A DNA stretch of 64,000 bases from an uncultured Bacilli bacterium (GTDB taxonomy: Bacteria; Bacillota_I; Bacilli_A; RF39; UBA660), in the NCBI GenBank assembly GCA_934096175.1, contig CAKOLG010000001.1, forward strand, positions 1 through 64,000. Reading direction: 5' to 3'. This document shows, in pieces, positions 29,091 to 39,901 of this stretch. The position numbers and the translations under genes are program-made. Position 1 is the first letter of the stretch; every line of letters begins with the position of its first letter. The notes beneath the pieces were generated by a model. The model worked only from the letters and a program-made list of their open reading frames with translations, was not told the origin of the DNA and did not search any database.

Positions 29091-31895
29091 CTACAAATAC
29101 TTTTTTAACCACTGTCCAGTATAACTTTCTTTTACTTTAGCTACTTCCTCAGGCATTCCAACAGCTACGATTTTACCACCATCATCTCCACCTTCAGGTC
29201 CTAAATCTATTACATAATCAGCAACCTTTATTACATCCAAATTATGCTCAATCACAATAACTGTATCTCCATTATCAACAATTCTTTGTAATATAACTAA
29301 CAATTTTTTTATATCATGAATATGTAATCCTGTAGTTGGTTCATCTAAAATAAACACACTTTTACCAGTTGCTTTTTTTTGCAATTCCTTTGCTAATTTT
29401 ACTCTTCCTGCCTCACCACCAGACAACGTTGGTGCTGGTTGGCCAAGCTCAATATAAGACAAACCAACATCCATCATTACCTGTATTTTATTTTTTACCT
29501 TTGGAACATTATCAAAAAATTCTAACGCTTCTGAAACACGCATTTTTAATACTTCTGAAATATTTTTTCCTTTAAACTTAACATCCAATGTTTCCCTATT
29601 ATAACGAGTACCTTTACAAACTTCACAAGGAACGTAAACATCAGGCAAGAAATTCATCTCAATACGTTTCACGCCATCTCCCCAACAAGCTTCACATCTA
29701 CCACCTTTTACATTAAATGAAAATCTATTTTTTCCATAGCCTCTCATTTTTGATTCTTTCATTTCTGCAAAAACATCTCGAATATCATCAAAAACCCCAA
29801 CATAAGTAGCTGGATTACTTCTTGGTGTTCTACCAATTGGATCTTGTGTGATATGCACAACCTTATCAATATTTTCCAAACCTTTAATTTCTTTACACTT
29901 ACCAACAACAGTTTTTGACTTATAAACCTTTTTTGTCAAAGCATTATATAAAATATCATTTACCAAAGTTGATTTACCAGAGCCTGAAACTCCCGTAACA
30001 CAAATAAATTTACCCAACGGAAATTTAACATTTATTTTTTTTAAATTATGTTCTGCTGCTCCTTTAACTTCCAAATATAAACCATTACCTTTACGACGTT
30101 TATTAGGAACTTCAATTTTTTCTACACCTGTCAAATATTTTCCGGTCAAAGAATTAGGATTCTTCATAACTTCCTCAGGTGTTCCAGCAGCCATTATATA
30201 TCCGCCTAGAGTACCAGCACCAGGCCCAATATCTACCAAATAATCTGCTGCCATCATTGTGTCAGTATCATGCTCAACAACAATTAAAGTATTACCTAAA
30301 TCTCTCATTTCCTTTAACGATTGAATCAATTTTTCATTATCTCTTTGATGCAAACCAATACTCGGTTCATCAAGTACATATAAAACTCCTGATAGTTTAC
30401 TGCCTATTTGTGTTGCTAGTCTTATACGTTGAGCTTCTCCACCAGATAAAGTTCCTGCTGCTCTATTCAAAGTTATATATCCCAAACCTACATTATTCAA
30501 AAATTCTAAACGATTACATATTTCTTTAACCAACAATTCACTTATTTTTTGTTGTTCAGCATTTAATTTTAAATTTTTCATAAAAGTATATAAATTTTCA
30601 ATACTCATCGCTGTCATATCATAAATATTTTTCTTATTAATATAAACATTTAAAACATCACTTTTTAATCTAGTTCCATGGCATCTTGGACATTCAGTTT
30701 CAATCATAAAACCTTCTATCCATTCCCTGATCCAACCAGCAGTAGTTTCAACATATCTTCTCTCTAAATTATTAATAATTCCTTCAAAAAAATCTGTTTT
30801 AGTTCTTATATTACCATTTTTAGAAACATATTTAAATTCCATAACTTCTGTTGAACCATATAGTATCTTATTCAATTTTTCAACAGGAATCTTCTCAATT
30901 GGCATGTCTAAATCAATATCATAATACTTTGCAACTGTTTCTACTTCAGTAAAAGTCGTATTTTGATCTTCTGATAATGTAACAATTCCACCTTGTCTAA
31001 TACTTTTTGCTTTATTAGGAATTAATAAATCTTGTGATATTTTCATCTTCATGCCCAAACCATTACATTCCGGACAAGCACCAAAAGGCGAATTAAATGA
31101 AAACATTCTCGTTTCTAAAATTGGCATCGAATAATTACAATGAACACAAGCATAATTTTCACTCATTAAAATTTCTTCTCCACCAATTACTCTAAACAAA
31201 ACTATTCCATCTGCCAAAGCACAGCTATTTTCTATTGATTCAAAAATTCTACTTCGTTCTTCAGCTTTTATAACTACTCTATCAACTATAACTTCAATAG
31301 TGTCTTTTTTATTTTTTTCTAATTTTATTTCTTCTGACAAATCTCTTACTTCACCATTAACTCTGACTCTCGAATAACCTTTTTGCCTTAAATCATCTAA
31401 TAATTGTTGATGAGCCCCTTTTTCACTTCTAACAACAGGTGCCATAATTTCTATTTTTGTACCTTCTGGGAAATCCATTATCTTATTTGTCATTTCTTCA
31501 ATACTCTGACTTTTAATTGGTTCATGATGATTTGGACAGTATGGAACACCAATACGCGCAAACAACAATCGCAAATAATCATATATTTCAGTAACAGTTC
31601 CTACTGTACTACGTGGATTATTATTTGTACTTTTTTGATCTATACTAATACTAGGACTTAACCCTTCAATACTATCAACATCAGGTTTACTAGTACCACC
31701 TAGAAACTGTCTAGCATATGATGATAAACTTTCTACATACCTTCTTTGTCCCTCTGCATAAATAGTATCAAAAGCTAAACTACTTTTACCAGATCCTGAA
31801 ACACCAGTCATAACAACTAATGAATTTTTAGGTATTTCTATATCAATATTTTTTAAATTATTTTCTCTTGCACCTTTAACAATTATTTTGTCCAT
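29091..31895 (-). CDS. uvrA: excinuclease ABC subunit A
   Basis: 934 residues, full length. Two ATPase halves with Walker A GVSGSGKSSLAFD and GVSGSGKSTLVND, signatures TLSGGEAQRIRLA and TLSGGEAGRVKLA, and the zinc fingers CVHC...CPEC and CEAC...CEVC. Damage recognition in nucleotide excision repair, with uvrB at 36969. SD AAGGAAGGTGC. Confidence 0.98.
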   Translation of the reverse strand: MDKIIVKGARENNLKNIDIEIPKNSLVVMTGVSGSGKSSLAFDTIYAEGQRRYVESLSSYARQFLGGTSKPDVDSIEGLSPSISIDQKSTNNNPRSTVGTVTEIYDYLRLLFARIGVPYCPNHHEPIKSQSIEEMTNKIMDFPEGTKIEIMAPVVRSEKGAHQQLLDDLRQKGYSRVRVNGEVRDLSEEIKLEKNKKDTIEVIVDRVVIKAEERSRIFESIENSCALADGIVLFRVIGGEEILMSENYACVHCNYSMPILETRMFSFNSPFGACPECNGLGMKMKISQDLLIPNKAKSIRQGGIVTLSEDQNTTFTEVETVAKYYDIDLDMPIEKIPVEKLNKILYGSTEVMEFKYVSKNGNIRTKTDFFEGIINNLERRYVETTAGWIREWIEGFMIETECPRCHGTRLKSDVLNVYINKKNIYDMTAMSIENLYTFMKNLKLNAEQQKISELLVKEICNRLEFLNNVGLGYITLNRAAGTLSGGEAQRIRLATQIGSKLSGVLYVLDEPSIGLHQRDNEKLIQSLKEMRDLGNTLIVVEHDTDTMMAADYLVDIGPGAGTLGGYIMAAGTPEEVMKNPNSLTGKYLTGVEKIEVPNKRRKGNGLYLEVKGAAEHNLKKINVKFPLGKFICVTGVSGSGKSTLVNDILYNALTKKVYKSKTVVGKCKEIKGLENIDKVVHITQDPIGRTPRSNPATYVGVFDDIRDVFAEMKESKMRGYGKNRFSFNVKGGRCEACWGDGVKRIEMNFLPDVYVPCEVCKGTRYNRETLDVKFKGKNISEVLKMRVSEALEFFDNVPKVKNKIQVMMDVGLSYIELGQPAPTLSGGEAGRVKLAKELQKKATGKSVFILDEPTTGLHIHDIKKLLVILQRIVDNGDTVIVIEHNLDVIKVADYVIDLGPEGGDDGGKIVAVGMPEEVAKVKESYTGQWLKKYL

Positions 31896-32421
31896 ATTTA
31901 AGCACCTTCCTTAACTGTTCCTCAGTCGATATACTAACACTATCTTGATAAATATCATGACAATCAAAATGATAATATAATAAGGCTTTTATCACATCAA
32001 TGTCATTCATAAATTCTTTTACAAACATAAATTTTTCATCTCTATTAAGTCTACAAGTACTAAAAAACTTTTTTACTTCATACGACGGCGAAGCCAACAT
32101 TTTATTTATAATTTCTTCTCTAGATAAAAACTTATTTATAGTTATCATCTCAAAACAATACATATCAAAATAACCATAATAAAAATCATTATTTAATACA
32201 TAATTACCACTACCCGTAACTTCTGCTACTAAGACATCATCATCTAAAGCGTTAACAAAACGAAAAACATCAGATAGAGCAGTACACATATGAAACCCAT
32301 TTCCATTATTTCCAAATTGCAATTTACCTTGAGAATAATAAGTTTCACCCTCAATAAAAACTTGTCCATACCTATTAGTTGCATCTTTGTTAAATGCCTT
32401 ATAACCTTTTATCTCTTGCAT
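31876..32421 (-). CDS. unknown protein, DUF7666-like N-terminus
   Basis: 181 residues. The N-terminal part KGYKAFNKD, then GFHMCTALSDVFRF, then LVAEVTGSG resembles the DUF7666 pattern (G-[FY]-K-A-F ... GFHxC ... DV ... AEV) seen in phage and toxin-linked genes. The C-terminal 70 residues are helical and Cys-containing. It overlaps the uvrA start by 20 bases and starts one base after the radical SAM stop, so the three are tightly coupled. Role unknown. Confidence 0.55.
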   Translation of the reverse strand: MQEIKGYKAFNKDATNRYGQVFIEGETYYSQGKLQFGNNGNGFHMCTALSDVFRFVNALDDDVLVAEVTGSGNYVLNNDFYYGYFDMYCFEMITINKFLSREEIINKMLASPSYEVKKFFSTCRLNRDEKFMFVKEFMNDIDVIKALLYYHFDCHDIYQDSVSISTEEQLRKVLKYGQNNC

Positions 32422-32422
32422 A

Positions 32423-33226
32423 CTATTTCCTCAACTCATAAAAATTACATTTACGGCAAAACTCATGTACCTTCTTATTTTCACAAAATCCCTGTTTCAT
32501 TTCTTTAACCAAATTGCTACTTATTATATCATTTAAATCTTCTTTGTAAATATTACCAAGATTAATAACCCCAGCACTGTCCAAACAACAGGGAACAACC
32601 GTCCCATCAACCAAAACGCCTATATGATCACGTAATCCACGACACGAACCAGTTTCTTTATAATAATTATTATCCATACTTGGCCAAATAAATTCATCTG
32701 CTACTTCATAATAAATATTATGTGCTAATTTAACACTTTTCATATCACCAATTTTTACTTCATATTCTTTTTCCAATAATTTAATTATTTCCTTTTTATA
32801 AACACTGTTCACCCAAAGTCGATACTTTATAATAGTGTTATTAAGTACTAAGTTATTCACAGTATTAAAAATATCACTCATATAATCATTCAATGATTTA
32901 TCAAATATTTCATTATAACTATGTAATGAAATATTTAATTGTCTTACATTTTTATTATCATAAATTTTATTAATTAAATACCCATTACTAGTAATATTTA
33001 TAAAATAATTTCTTGCCGCCAAATTAATTAATTCATTAATCTTTGGATGTAATAGTGGCTCACCCATCACATGAAAATACAAATACTTCGTAAAACCACT
33101 TAGTTTACCAAGTAAAATCTCAAATTCTTGCATTTCAATAAACTTCTTTTTTCTATTGTTACCAATGCAAAATGGACACTTTAAATTACAATTATTTGTA
33201 ATTTCAATATATACTTTTTTAAACAT
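32423..33226 (-). CDS. radical SAM/SPASM-type enzyme
   Basis: 267 residues from the ATG at 33226; the longer frame adds 25 residues upstream of the promoter. Cluster motif CNLKCPFC (C-x3-C-x2-C) near the start, the GEPLLHPKI strand, then C-terminal Cys residues (GSCRGL, CCLDS, FCRKC) like a SPASM/twitch domain with extra Fe-S clusters. Such enzymes often modify peptides, but no obvious small peptide is nearby. Weak SD. Confidence 0.8.
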   Translation of the reverse strand: MFKKVYIEITNNCNLKCPFCIGNNRKKKFIEMQEFEILLGKLSGFTKYLYFHVMGEPLLHPKINELINLAARNYFINITSNGYLINKIYDNKNVRQLNISLHSYNEIFDKSLNDYMSDIFNTVNNLVLNNTIIKYRLWVNSVYKKEIIKLLEKEYEVKIGDMKSVKLAHNIYYEVADEFIWPSMDNNYYKETGSCRGLRDHIGVLVDGTVVPCCLDSAGVINLGNIYKEDLNDIISSNLVKEMKQGFCENKKVHEFCRKCNFYELRK

Positions 33227-33244
33227 AGTACTACACCCAAGCGT

Positions 33245-33253
33245 ATTATAACA
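33245..33253 (-). promoter_or_regulatory. extended -10 promoter of the radical SAM-uvrA operon
   Basis: Minus strand TGTTATAAT, with the -10 at 33245-33250, about 19 bases before the ATG. It lies inside the longer reading frame and so supports the shorter start. A TTTACA -35 lies 16 bases upstream. Confidence 0.6.
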
Positions 33254-33387
33254 CACATTTGTTCGTTGTAAATAATAAACATCAAAATTAGCTTCTAACA
33301 AACAATAACTATAACCAAAGATTAATGTAGTATCTAAAAAATATAAATATCTTCTATAAAATATTATTAGTAAACGAGGTGGTACAA

Positions 33388-33720
33388 ATGGAAAGATTAA
33401 GAAAACTAAGAGAAAAAAGAAATATTACACAAGTTCGTTTAAGTATTGCTGCCGAAGTATCACAAGAAACTATTAGTGCGTATGAATCAGGCAAAGCAAT
33501 GCCTAGTGCTGAAACTCTTGTAAAAATAGCAAAATTTTTAAATACTTCTACAGACTATTTATTAGAAAGAATAAATGAAGATATTCCTCTTAACAACATT
33601 GCCAACAACCTAGTTGATGAACAATTAAACGAATTATTAAACAATTATGCACGCCTAAACGACCTGCAAAGAAAAGATTTAATTTGGTATAGCGGCATTT
33701 TAGAAAACAAAGACCTATAA
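33388..33720 (+). CDS. XRE-family transcriptional regulator
   Basis: 110 residues. HTH at 1-58: LRKLREKRNITQVRLSIAAEV, SQETISAYESGKAMPSAETLVKIA, NTSTDYLL. SD GAGGTGG. The C-terminal half is helical. It lies divergently next to the radical SAM operon and convergently to the next gene. Target unknown; the radical SAM/uvrA promoter 140 bases away is a candidate (inference). Confidence 0.9.
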   Translation: MERLRKLREKRNITQVRLSIAAEVSQETISAYESGKAMPSAETLVKIAKFLNTSTDYLLERINEDIPLNNIANNLVDEQLNELLNNYARLNDLQRKDLIWYSGILENKDL

Positions 33721-33740
33721 AAAATAGGTCTTTATAATTT
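33711..33740 (+). terminator. bidirectional terminator
   Basis: AGACCTAT AAAAA ATAGGTCT, with T-rich DNA on both sides. It overlaps the XRE stop codon and ends the facing gene at 33732. Confidence 0.75.
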
Positions 33741-34400
33741 TTCTATCGCTTTTTTATTTCCAACTCCATCTAAACTATCATCTAAATCTTTTAAGTCTTT
33801 TATAATTTGATCAGAACTTTTATCAGTCATAAAATCAAAGAAATCAAATTCATCTCCAATTGGTGAAGCAAAAGTATCATCAGGGCTGTTTTTTATTGCT
33901 GGAACTGTAATTAATCCCTTTTCCCAATGCAAATTTCGATTAAATCTATTAATAGCTCCCATTATTTCCATACCATTATACTGTGCCTTATTATCAATCA
34001 ATGCTTGTAAACTCATTTCATGATTATCATTTTCCTTATCCATTTGGTCTACTTGTTTTAACAAATCAGTAATTCCTCTTAAACCAAAGACACCAATAAC
34101 TTGTTCCTTATCATAACTATCAAATTCTGTTGTATCATAATAAGATCCCCTAAACAAATGTCTACTAATTAAATCAACAGCATCAATACTATCTACATTA
34201 ACTTTTTGATCAACACATTTATATTTACCATCATCCATTAAAATATAAAAAGACAAATAATTATCCACATATGTATATAAAAATACGTCATAAATAACAC
34301 CATTTTCAGTATTAGTTGTCATAACTGTCAAACTTTTTCGTACATTATAGCCAGCAAAAACAAATTTTGCTGGAATATTTTTCAATAAATAATTAAACAT
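33732..34400 (-). CDS. unknown protein
   Basis: 222 residues, soluble, acidic. Strand-rich N-terminus (FVFAGYNVRKSLTVMT, VIYDVFLYTYVDNYLSFYIL); the tail is Asp-rich (DEFDFFDFMTDKSSDQIIKDLKDLDDS). Follows the SDR gene with 2 bases between. Not recognised. Confidence 0.65.
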   Translation of the reverse strand: MFNYLLKNIPAKFVFAGYNVRKSLTVMTTNTENGVIYDVFLYTYVDNYLSFYILMDDGKYKCVDQKVNVDSIDAVDLISRHLFRGSYYDTTEFDSYDKEQVIGVFGLRGITDLLKQVDQMDKENDNHEMSLQALIDNKAQYNGMEIMGAINRFNRNLHWEKGLITVPAIKNSPDDTFASPIGDEFDFFDFMTDKSSDQIIKDLKDLDDSLDGVGNKKAIEKL

Positions 34401-34402
34401 CT

Positions 34403-35161
34403 TTACTTGCCTCTATTTTTCTTTTTTTGAATATTATATACTATTTTCAAAGATAATTTATATGGTAAAAACCTATTAAAAAATAAACCTAACTTCATAG
34501 AAACACCTGGTACAATTATTAATTTATTTTTTAAAGCTTTATCTATAGCATACTTAGCAACATATTCACTACTTAAACCCTTCAAGGTAAAATGTCCCCC
34601 TGCCACTTTATTAAAATTTGTATTAACAGGACCAGGACACAAACAACTTATTTTAACATTACTTTTCATTCTACGTAATTCTTCATAAATTGCTATTGTC
34701 CATTTTGTAACATAATTTTTAGTTGCATAATAAGTATTCAAACCAGGTCCTGCCATAAAACCAGCGCTACTTGCGACATTTAAAATACGTCCCTTATCTT
34801 TTTTGACCATATCTCCTAAAAATAACTTAGTTAATATATGAACGGCCGTTATATTTAAATCTATCATTTTTAATTCTTTTCCTAGATCCGTTTCATATGT
34901 GTTACCAAATAAGCCAAAACCAGCATTATTTATTAGAAAATCAATATCCTCATTTTTAACTTGATCATACAACTTAAAAACATTATCCCTACTAGATAAA
35001 TCCATAGTTATAACTTTAACACTTGTTTTAATACTTTTAGCCACTTCCAACAATTTATCTTGATCTCTACTGACTAAAATTAAATCATATCCTAAAGATC
35101 CTAAGTAGTGTGCCATATCTCTACCAATACCACTACTAGCTCCCGTTATTAACGCTCTCAT
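34403..35161 (-). CDS. short-chain dehydrogenase/reductase
   Basis: 252 residues, classical SDR: TGASSGIG cofactor site, NNAGFG, catalytic Ser and Tyr-x3-Lys (SSAGFMAG ... YYATKNYV), then PGPV. Probably NADP(H) dependent. Substrate not predictable. The C-terminal LFFNRFLPYKLSLKIVYNIQKKK resembles the DltE/YbbO-like set. The second ATG (35161) has the better spacing to AGGGTG. Confidence 0.88.
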   Translation of the reverse strand: MRALITGASSGIGRDMAHYLGSLGYDLILVSRDQDKLLEVAKSIKTSVKVITMDLSSRDNVFKLYDQVKNEDIDFLINNAGFGLFGNTYETDLGKELKMIDLNITAVHILTKLFLGDMVKKDKGRILNVASSAGFMAGPGLNTYYATKNYVTKWTIAIYEELRRMKSNVKISCLCPGPVNTNFNKVAGGHFTLKGLSSEYVAKYAIDKALKNKLIIVPGVSMKLGLFFNRFLPYKLSLKIVYNIQKKKNRGK

Positions 35162-35187
35162 CATATCACCCTATAATTATTTTAACA

Positions 35188-35213
35188 CAAAAAAAGAAGA
35201 TTAACCTCTTCTT
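35188..35213 (-). terminator. pyrophosphatase terminator
   Basis: AGAAGA GGTTAA TCTTCT followed by T6 on the minus strand; overlaps the end of the gene. Confidence 0.7.
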
Positions 35214-36826
35214 TCTAACATTTCCAAAAGTGGTGGCAACATTTGTTTTTTTCTTGATACTAAACCATCCATATAAATACCTTGTTTAATACCTGTAATA
35301 CCAAATGCATCTTCTAGTTTATCCTCAATACCTTCATTATAGAATAAATAAGAACCATTTTTTACAATATCTGTAACAAAAACTAGTGAAAGATCATAAT
35401 TATCTTCTTTACACATCTTATTAAGCATACTAAGCATTTCATCTTTTTTCTCTAGCAATTCTTCCATATCCATAGTCATAACTTGATCAATTGAAATATT
35501 ATAATGATCATATTCAAATGTTTTTCTATCAACATTAATAATCTCTTCCATAGTCATTCCTGCAATACTTGAAGCCGCTTTAAACATCGAAATACCATAC
35601 GTTTCACAATCAACACCAGCTATTTTTGCTAACTTTTTAGCTACTTCAACATCTAAGTCAGTAGTAGTTGGTGATTTAAACAATAAAGTATCAGACAAAA
35701 TTGCTGAAAGCATTAAACCAGCCATATCTTTAGGTATCTCAACATTTGCTTCTTGATACAATTTATATATTACTGTACAAGTACAACCTACTGGCATACT
35801 TCTGAAATTAATTGGCATTCTTGTACCAATTGTTCCCAAATTATGATGATCAATTACCTCTACAATCTCTGCTTCATCTATTCCATCTGCACTTTGAATT
35901 TGTTGATTATGATCAACTAAAATTACTTTTTGTTTCTCATAATCATTAGTATCAACTAACCTTAACATTCCTAAACATATATTTTGCTTATTAACTATTG
36001 GATAATTAGTATGACCAAGCTTACTACTAACATCTACAAAATCATTTCTATAATCATAAACATTAAATGTTACTGGAGTTGGATTAATATTAATAAGATT
36101 TATATAGTTACATAATTTAACCATATTAGCACATTTAAAAGTACCTAAACTAGATGACACCACATTAATCTTATTTTTCTTAGCTATTTCTAACAAATTT
36201 TCAGGTAAAGCAGCATTATTAACCAAAATTATTAATTTAATTCCTGAATTAACAGCATATTCCATTATTCTATATCTATCACCAACAATTAATATATCTG
36301 TATCCTTTAAATTAACATTAGAAATAAAAGTTTCACTCTTATAAGCAGCTGCCAAAATATTTCCTTTAATCTCTTCATCAAATCTTAATATTTCTTTCGC
36401 ACTTAAAGTACTCAAAATATTATCATATGAAGTATTTAAAGAAGTCATATCTCCATCTATTAAATATTTTGAAATCTCTTTAACATTAACATAACCAGTT
36501 AATTCATTCTTTTTATTTACAAGTGGCAAACCAGTTACACCAAAAGAAACCAAAGTTCTATAAGTATCATATATAGAAACATGCTCTTCAATCATAGCAT
36601 CCTTATTATAATGCATATCTTTAATTTGAACCTTTACGTCATTTAAAAATTGTGGTACTGGTACATTAAAATAATCCAATACAAATTTACTTTCTTTATT
36701 TAAAGAACCCAAAACTCTTGGTTCTGTCTTATCTCCTAATTTATTTTTCAAATAAGACAAACTAATACTTGCACAAACAGAATCTGTATCTGGAACTTTG
36801 TGGCCAAAAATATATGTAGTTTGCAT
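35201..36826 (-). CDS. ppaC: Mn-dependent inorganic pyrophosphatase with CBS and DRTGG domains
   Basis: 541 residues. Split DHH phosphatase: FGHKVPDTDSVCASI at the start, then LVDHN and VIDHHNLG near 310-340, SDTLLFKSPTTT, and DHHA2 (SRKKQMLPP) at the end. The 250-residue insert holds CBS halves (GVTGLPLVNKKNELTGYV, GHTNYPIVNKQNICLGML) around a DRTGG domain. The insert senses adenine nucleotides and diadenosine polyphosphates in clostridial enzymes. The first ATG is too close to the SD; 36826 is used. Confidence 0.92.
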   Translation of the reverse strand: MQTTYIFGHKVPDTDSVCASISLSYLKNKLGDKTEPRVLGSLNKESKFVLDYFNVPVPQFLNDVKVQIKDMHYNKDAMIEEHVSIYDTYRTLVSFGVTGLPLVNKKNELTGYVNVKEISKYLIDGDMTSLNTSYDNILSTLSAKEILRFDEEIKGNILAAAYKSETFISNVNLKDTDILIVGDRYRIMEYAVNSGIKLIILVNNAALPENLLEIAKKNKINVVSSSLGTFKCANMVKLCNYINLININPTPVTFNVYDYRNDFVDVSSKLGHTNYPIVNKQNICLGMLRLVDTNDYEKQKVILVDHNQQIQSADGIDEAEIVEVIDHHNLGTIGTRMPINFRSMPVGCTCTVIYKLYQEANVEIPKDMAGLMLSAILSDTLLFKSPTTTDLDVEVAKKLAKIAGVDCETYGISMFKAASSIAGMTMEEIINVDRKTFEYDHYNISIDQVMTMDMEELLEKKDEMLSMLNKMCKEDNYDLSLVFVTDIVKNGSYLFYNEGIEDKLEDAFGITGIKQGIYMDGLVSRKKQMLPPLLEMLERRG

Positions 36827-36968
36827 AAACATCTCTCCCTCTTATGTCATTAAGTATAACACATCTCTTTTGCAAATAAAACATCACAAAACTATATAAT
36901 AAAAGAATGTTTGTATTATATCACCATGCTTAATTTAATTCAAATTAAAAACACATATAAAATGTGTT

Positions 36969-38921
36969 TTATTCACTTTTCAATTCAAACAATATATCTC
37001 TAAGTTCCATAGCTTTTTCAAAATCAAGATTTTTAGCAGCACTTTTCATTTCTTCTTCAATCTTTAACATTAATTTTTGTTTTTCTTTTTTACTCATCTT
37101 AGTTGTTTCTTTCTTACTTTCTTCCTCTACTTCATTACTTATTACTTCTCTAATTTCCTTACTGACAGTTTTAGGAACAATTCCATTTTTTAAGTTATAA
37201 TCTTCTTGAATTCTTCGACGACGTGCCGTTTCAGAAATTGCCTCTTCCATAGCTTCACTTATTGTATCAGCATACATAATAACATGACCATTTTCATTTC
37301 GCGCAGCTCGCCCAATAGTTTGAATCAAGCTTCTAGAGCTTCTTAAAAAGCCTTGCTTATCTGCATCCATAATACAAATCAAACTTACTTCTGGTATATC
37401 TAGTCCCTCTCTTAATAGATTTATTCCAACTAAAACATCATATTTTCCTTTTCTCAGTTCTTGAATTATTTTAAGTCTATCTAACGTCTTTACCTCACTA
37501 TGTAAATAGGCAACCTTTATACCCACATCTTTTAAATAATTCGTCAATTCTTCTGCCATTCTAATTGTCAATGTAGTAACAAGAACTCTTTCATTTACAC
37601 TTTTACGAATTCTAATTTGTTCTAACAAATCATCAATTTGACCTTCAGTTTGCTTAACTTCAATCGTCGGATCTAATAAACCAGTAGGTCTAATAATTTG
37701 TTCAACACATTGTTGATTAACTTTTTCTAACTCATAATCACCGGGTGTTGCTGAAATATAAATTGCTTGATTTATCTTACTTTCAAACTCATCATATTTT
37801 AATGGTCTGTTATCTAAAGCACTAGGTAATCTAAATCCATAATCAACTAAAGTTTGCTTACGCATCCTATCACCATTATACATACCTCGAATTTGTGGCA
37901 ATGTAACATGCGATTCATCAACTACCAATAAAAAATCATCAGGAAAAAAATCTATTAAACAAGAAGGTGTTTCGCCTTCTGCTCGCAACGCTAAATGCCT
38001 CGAATAATTTTCAACACCACTGCAAAATCCTGTTTCCTTAAGCATTTCCAAATCATAATTAGTTCTTTCTTTTAAACGTTGTTCTTCTAAAAGTTTACCA
38101 TTTTCATGTAATACAACCAAACGTTGTGCTAATTCAGCTTCTATTCTTTTAATTGCTTCTTGTAATTTATCAGGACCAGTTACAAAGTGAGAAGCAGGGA
38201 AAATACTAATAGTTTTCTTATTTTGCATAATTACTCCAGTTAATGGATCAAACGTACATATTCGATCTACTTCATCACCAAATAACTCAACCTTAATGCC
38301 ATAAGATTTTTCATTTACAGGAATTATATCTATTGAATCTCCTCTAACTCTAAAAGTTCCTCTATGAAAATCCAAATCACTTCTTTCATACGTCATATCA
38401 ACCAATTTATTAATAATATCATTTCTCTTTACAGTATCTCCAACGTTTAAAGTAAGCATCATCTTTTCATATTCTTCTTTTTCACCAATACCATAAATAC
38501 AAGAAACTGATGCAACTACAATAACATCTCTATTGTTAATTAACGCACTAGTTGCTCCGTGCCTTAGCTCATCAATTTCATCATTTATTGAAGCGTCTTT
38601 TTCTATATAAGTATCATTCTGTGGTACATAAGCTTCAGGTTGATAATAATCGTAATAAGATACGAAGTATTCGACGTGGTTTTCAGGAAACAATTCTTTA
38701 AACTCACTATAAAGTTGACCTGCAAGTGTCTTATTGTGTGCTAACACCAATGTTGGTTTATTAACTTCTTTAATAACATTTGCAATAGTAAATGTTTTAC
38801 CAGTTCCGGTTGCTCCCAGTAAAACTTGTTCCTTCTTACCACTTTTAATACCATCAACTAACTCTTTGATTGCCTGTGGTTGATCACCACTAGGTTCATA
38901 CTTTGAGACTAACTTAAACAT
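36969..38921 (-). CDS. uvrB: excinuclease ABC subunit B
   Basis: 650 residues. Walker [13 protein letters not shown], the beta-hairpin region [13 protein letters not shown], helicase motif QTIGRAARN, and the C-terminal UVR domain ([22 protein letters not shown]). Loads on DNA with UvrA and recruits UvrC. The frame is open 28 codons upstream, but those residues are not conserved; AGAGGG precedes the ATG at 38921. Confidence 0.97.
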   Translation of the reverse strand: MFKLVSKYEPSGDQPQAIKELVDGIKSGKKEQVLLGATGTGKTFTIANVIKEVNKPTLVLAHNKTLAGQLYSEFKELFPENHVEYFVSYYDYYQPEAYVPQNDTYIEKDASINDEIDELRHGATSALINNRDVIVVASVSCIYGIGEKEEYEKMMLTLNVGDTVKRNDIINKLVDMTYERSDLDFHRGTFRVRGDSIDIIPVNEKSYGIKVELFGDEVDRICTFDPLTGVIMQNKKTISIFPASHFVTGPDKLQEAIKRIEAELAQRLVVLHENGKLLEEQRLKERTNYDLEMLKETGFCSGVENYSRHLALRAEGETPSCLIDFFPDDFLLVVDESHVTLPQIRGMYNGDRMRKQTLVDYGFRLPSALDNRPLKYDEFESKINQAIYISATPGDYELEKVNQQCVEQIIRPTGLLDPTIEVKQTEGQIDDLLEQIRIRKSVNERVLVTTLTIRMAEELTNYLKDVGIKVAYLHSEVKTLDRLKIIQELRKGKYDVLVGINLLREGLDIPEVSLICIMDADKQGFLRSSRSLIQTIGRAARNENGHVIMYADTISEAMEEAISETARRRRIQEDYNLKNGIVPKTVSKEIREVISNEVEEESKKETTKMSKKEKQKLMLKIEEEMKSAAKNLDFEKAMELRDILFELKSE

Positions 38922-38991
38922 ATTAACCCTCTTTTCTAAGAAAATAAATATCATCTTTATTATATATAATTTAATCAATAAATAAACATAA

Positions 38992-39016
38992 AAAAACACC
39001 TTCACGATGTTTTAAA
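38992..39016 (-). terminator. terminator of the 272-residue gene
   Basis: AACATC GTGAA GGTGTT followed by T5 on the minus strand. Confidence 0.65.
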
Positions 39017-39024
39017 GAGCAAAA

Positions 39025-39843
39025 TTAATCATTAATCCTTTTAACTAATGATAAAACATATTCATTTGCCGCTGAAATATCTAGAAGCTGGTTAAATTTT
39101 TCTAAAGAATCACCATTAATAAATAAACTAATTTGACTTTTTAAATAATATAATTCTTTAACTGCCAAAGATTTAATAATTTTAAATTCTATAAAAGGGA
39201 AAACATCATAACAAAAATAAGCAAACTGTGGATATTCTCCAGTTAATATTTTTTTTAAAGTTACAGCATCACATAAATCAATAAAATCTTTAATTTTATT
39301 TAATTCACCATCACCATTTATTAAATCAAGCATATTAAAATAGCTATTATTAAAAATATTTTTTAAAATTTCATTCAAAGAAACATTTTGACAATCAAGA
39401 ACACTTCCCTCCATAAACAATTTAGTAATTGCAGGATAAACTAATTTAAAACGTTTTAAATCATAAGCTAAAGCACTATTTTTATCCGTAAACTTTTTTT
39501 CAATTAAAATACTAAAAAAATTATTACTAAAATTAAAACCACCAGTAAAAGATTTTTCATTAAAACCATCAACAATAAAACCTTTACTAGATAAAAGGTT
39601 ATCCATCCTTAAGAATGTTTTTATATCATTTTCTAAACGCTTATGAAAATCCAAACTTTGAATTTCTTCATTTTCATAACAAATACTGCCATTTTTTTTA
39701 AAACAAGTCAAATATTTTAATTCATCTTCTCTTGCATTAATAGGTACAAAACTGTTTCTCGAAGTATCAAACAATGATTGATATTTGGGTTTTGCTTCGA
39801 TTTTTGCTAACACAACATTCCCTGCATCAGTATAACAAATCAT
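39025..39843 (-). CDS. unknown protein
   Basis: 272 residues, no signal peptide. The ATG at 39843 has GGGGGG eight bases before it. N-terminal half mixed alpha/beta with DKNSALAYDLKRFKLVYPAI; C-terminal half helical (LKKILTGEYPQFAYFCYDVFPFIEF). Single gene between two terminators. Not recognised. Confidence 0.65.
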   Translation of the reverse strand: MICYTDAGNVVLAKIEAKPKYQSLFDTSRNSFVPINAREDELKYLTCFKKNGSICYENEEIQSLDFHKRLENDIKTFLRMDNLLSSKGFIVDGFNEKSFTGGFNFSNNFFSILIEKKFTDKNSALAYDLKRFKLVYPAITKLFMEGSVLDCQNVSLNEILKNIFNNSYFNMLDLINGDGELNKIKDFIDLCDAVTLKKILTGEYPQFAYFCYDVFPFIEFKIIKSLAVKELYYLKSQISLFINGDSLEKFNQLLDISAANEYVLSLVKRIND

Positions 39844-39901
39844 CAAAATCCCCCCTTTTTTTGAAACATATCTTAATATATAATCAAATAAAATACAAGT
39901 A

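Noticed and set aside
29369..30529. Open frames on the plus strand inside uvrA (about 68 and 116 codons)
   Set aside because: They lie opposite a full conserved uvrA, have no SD and no family resemblance.
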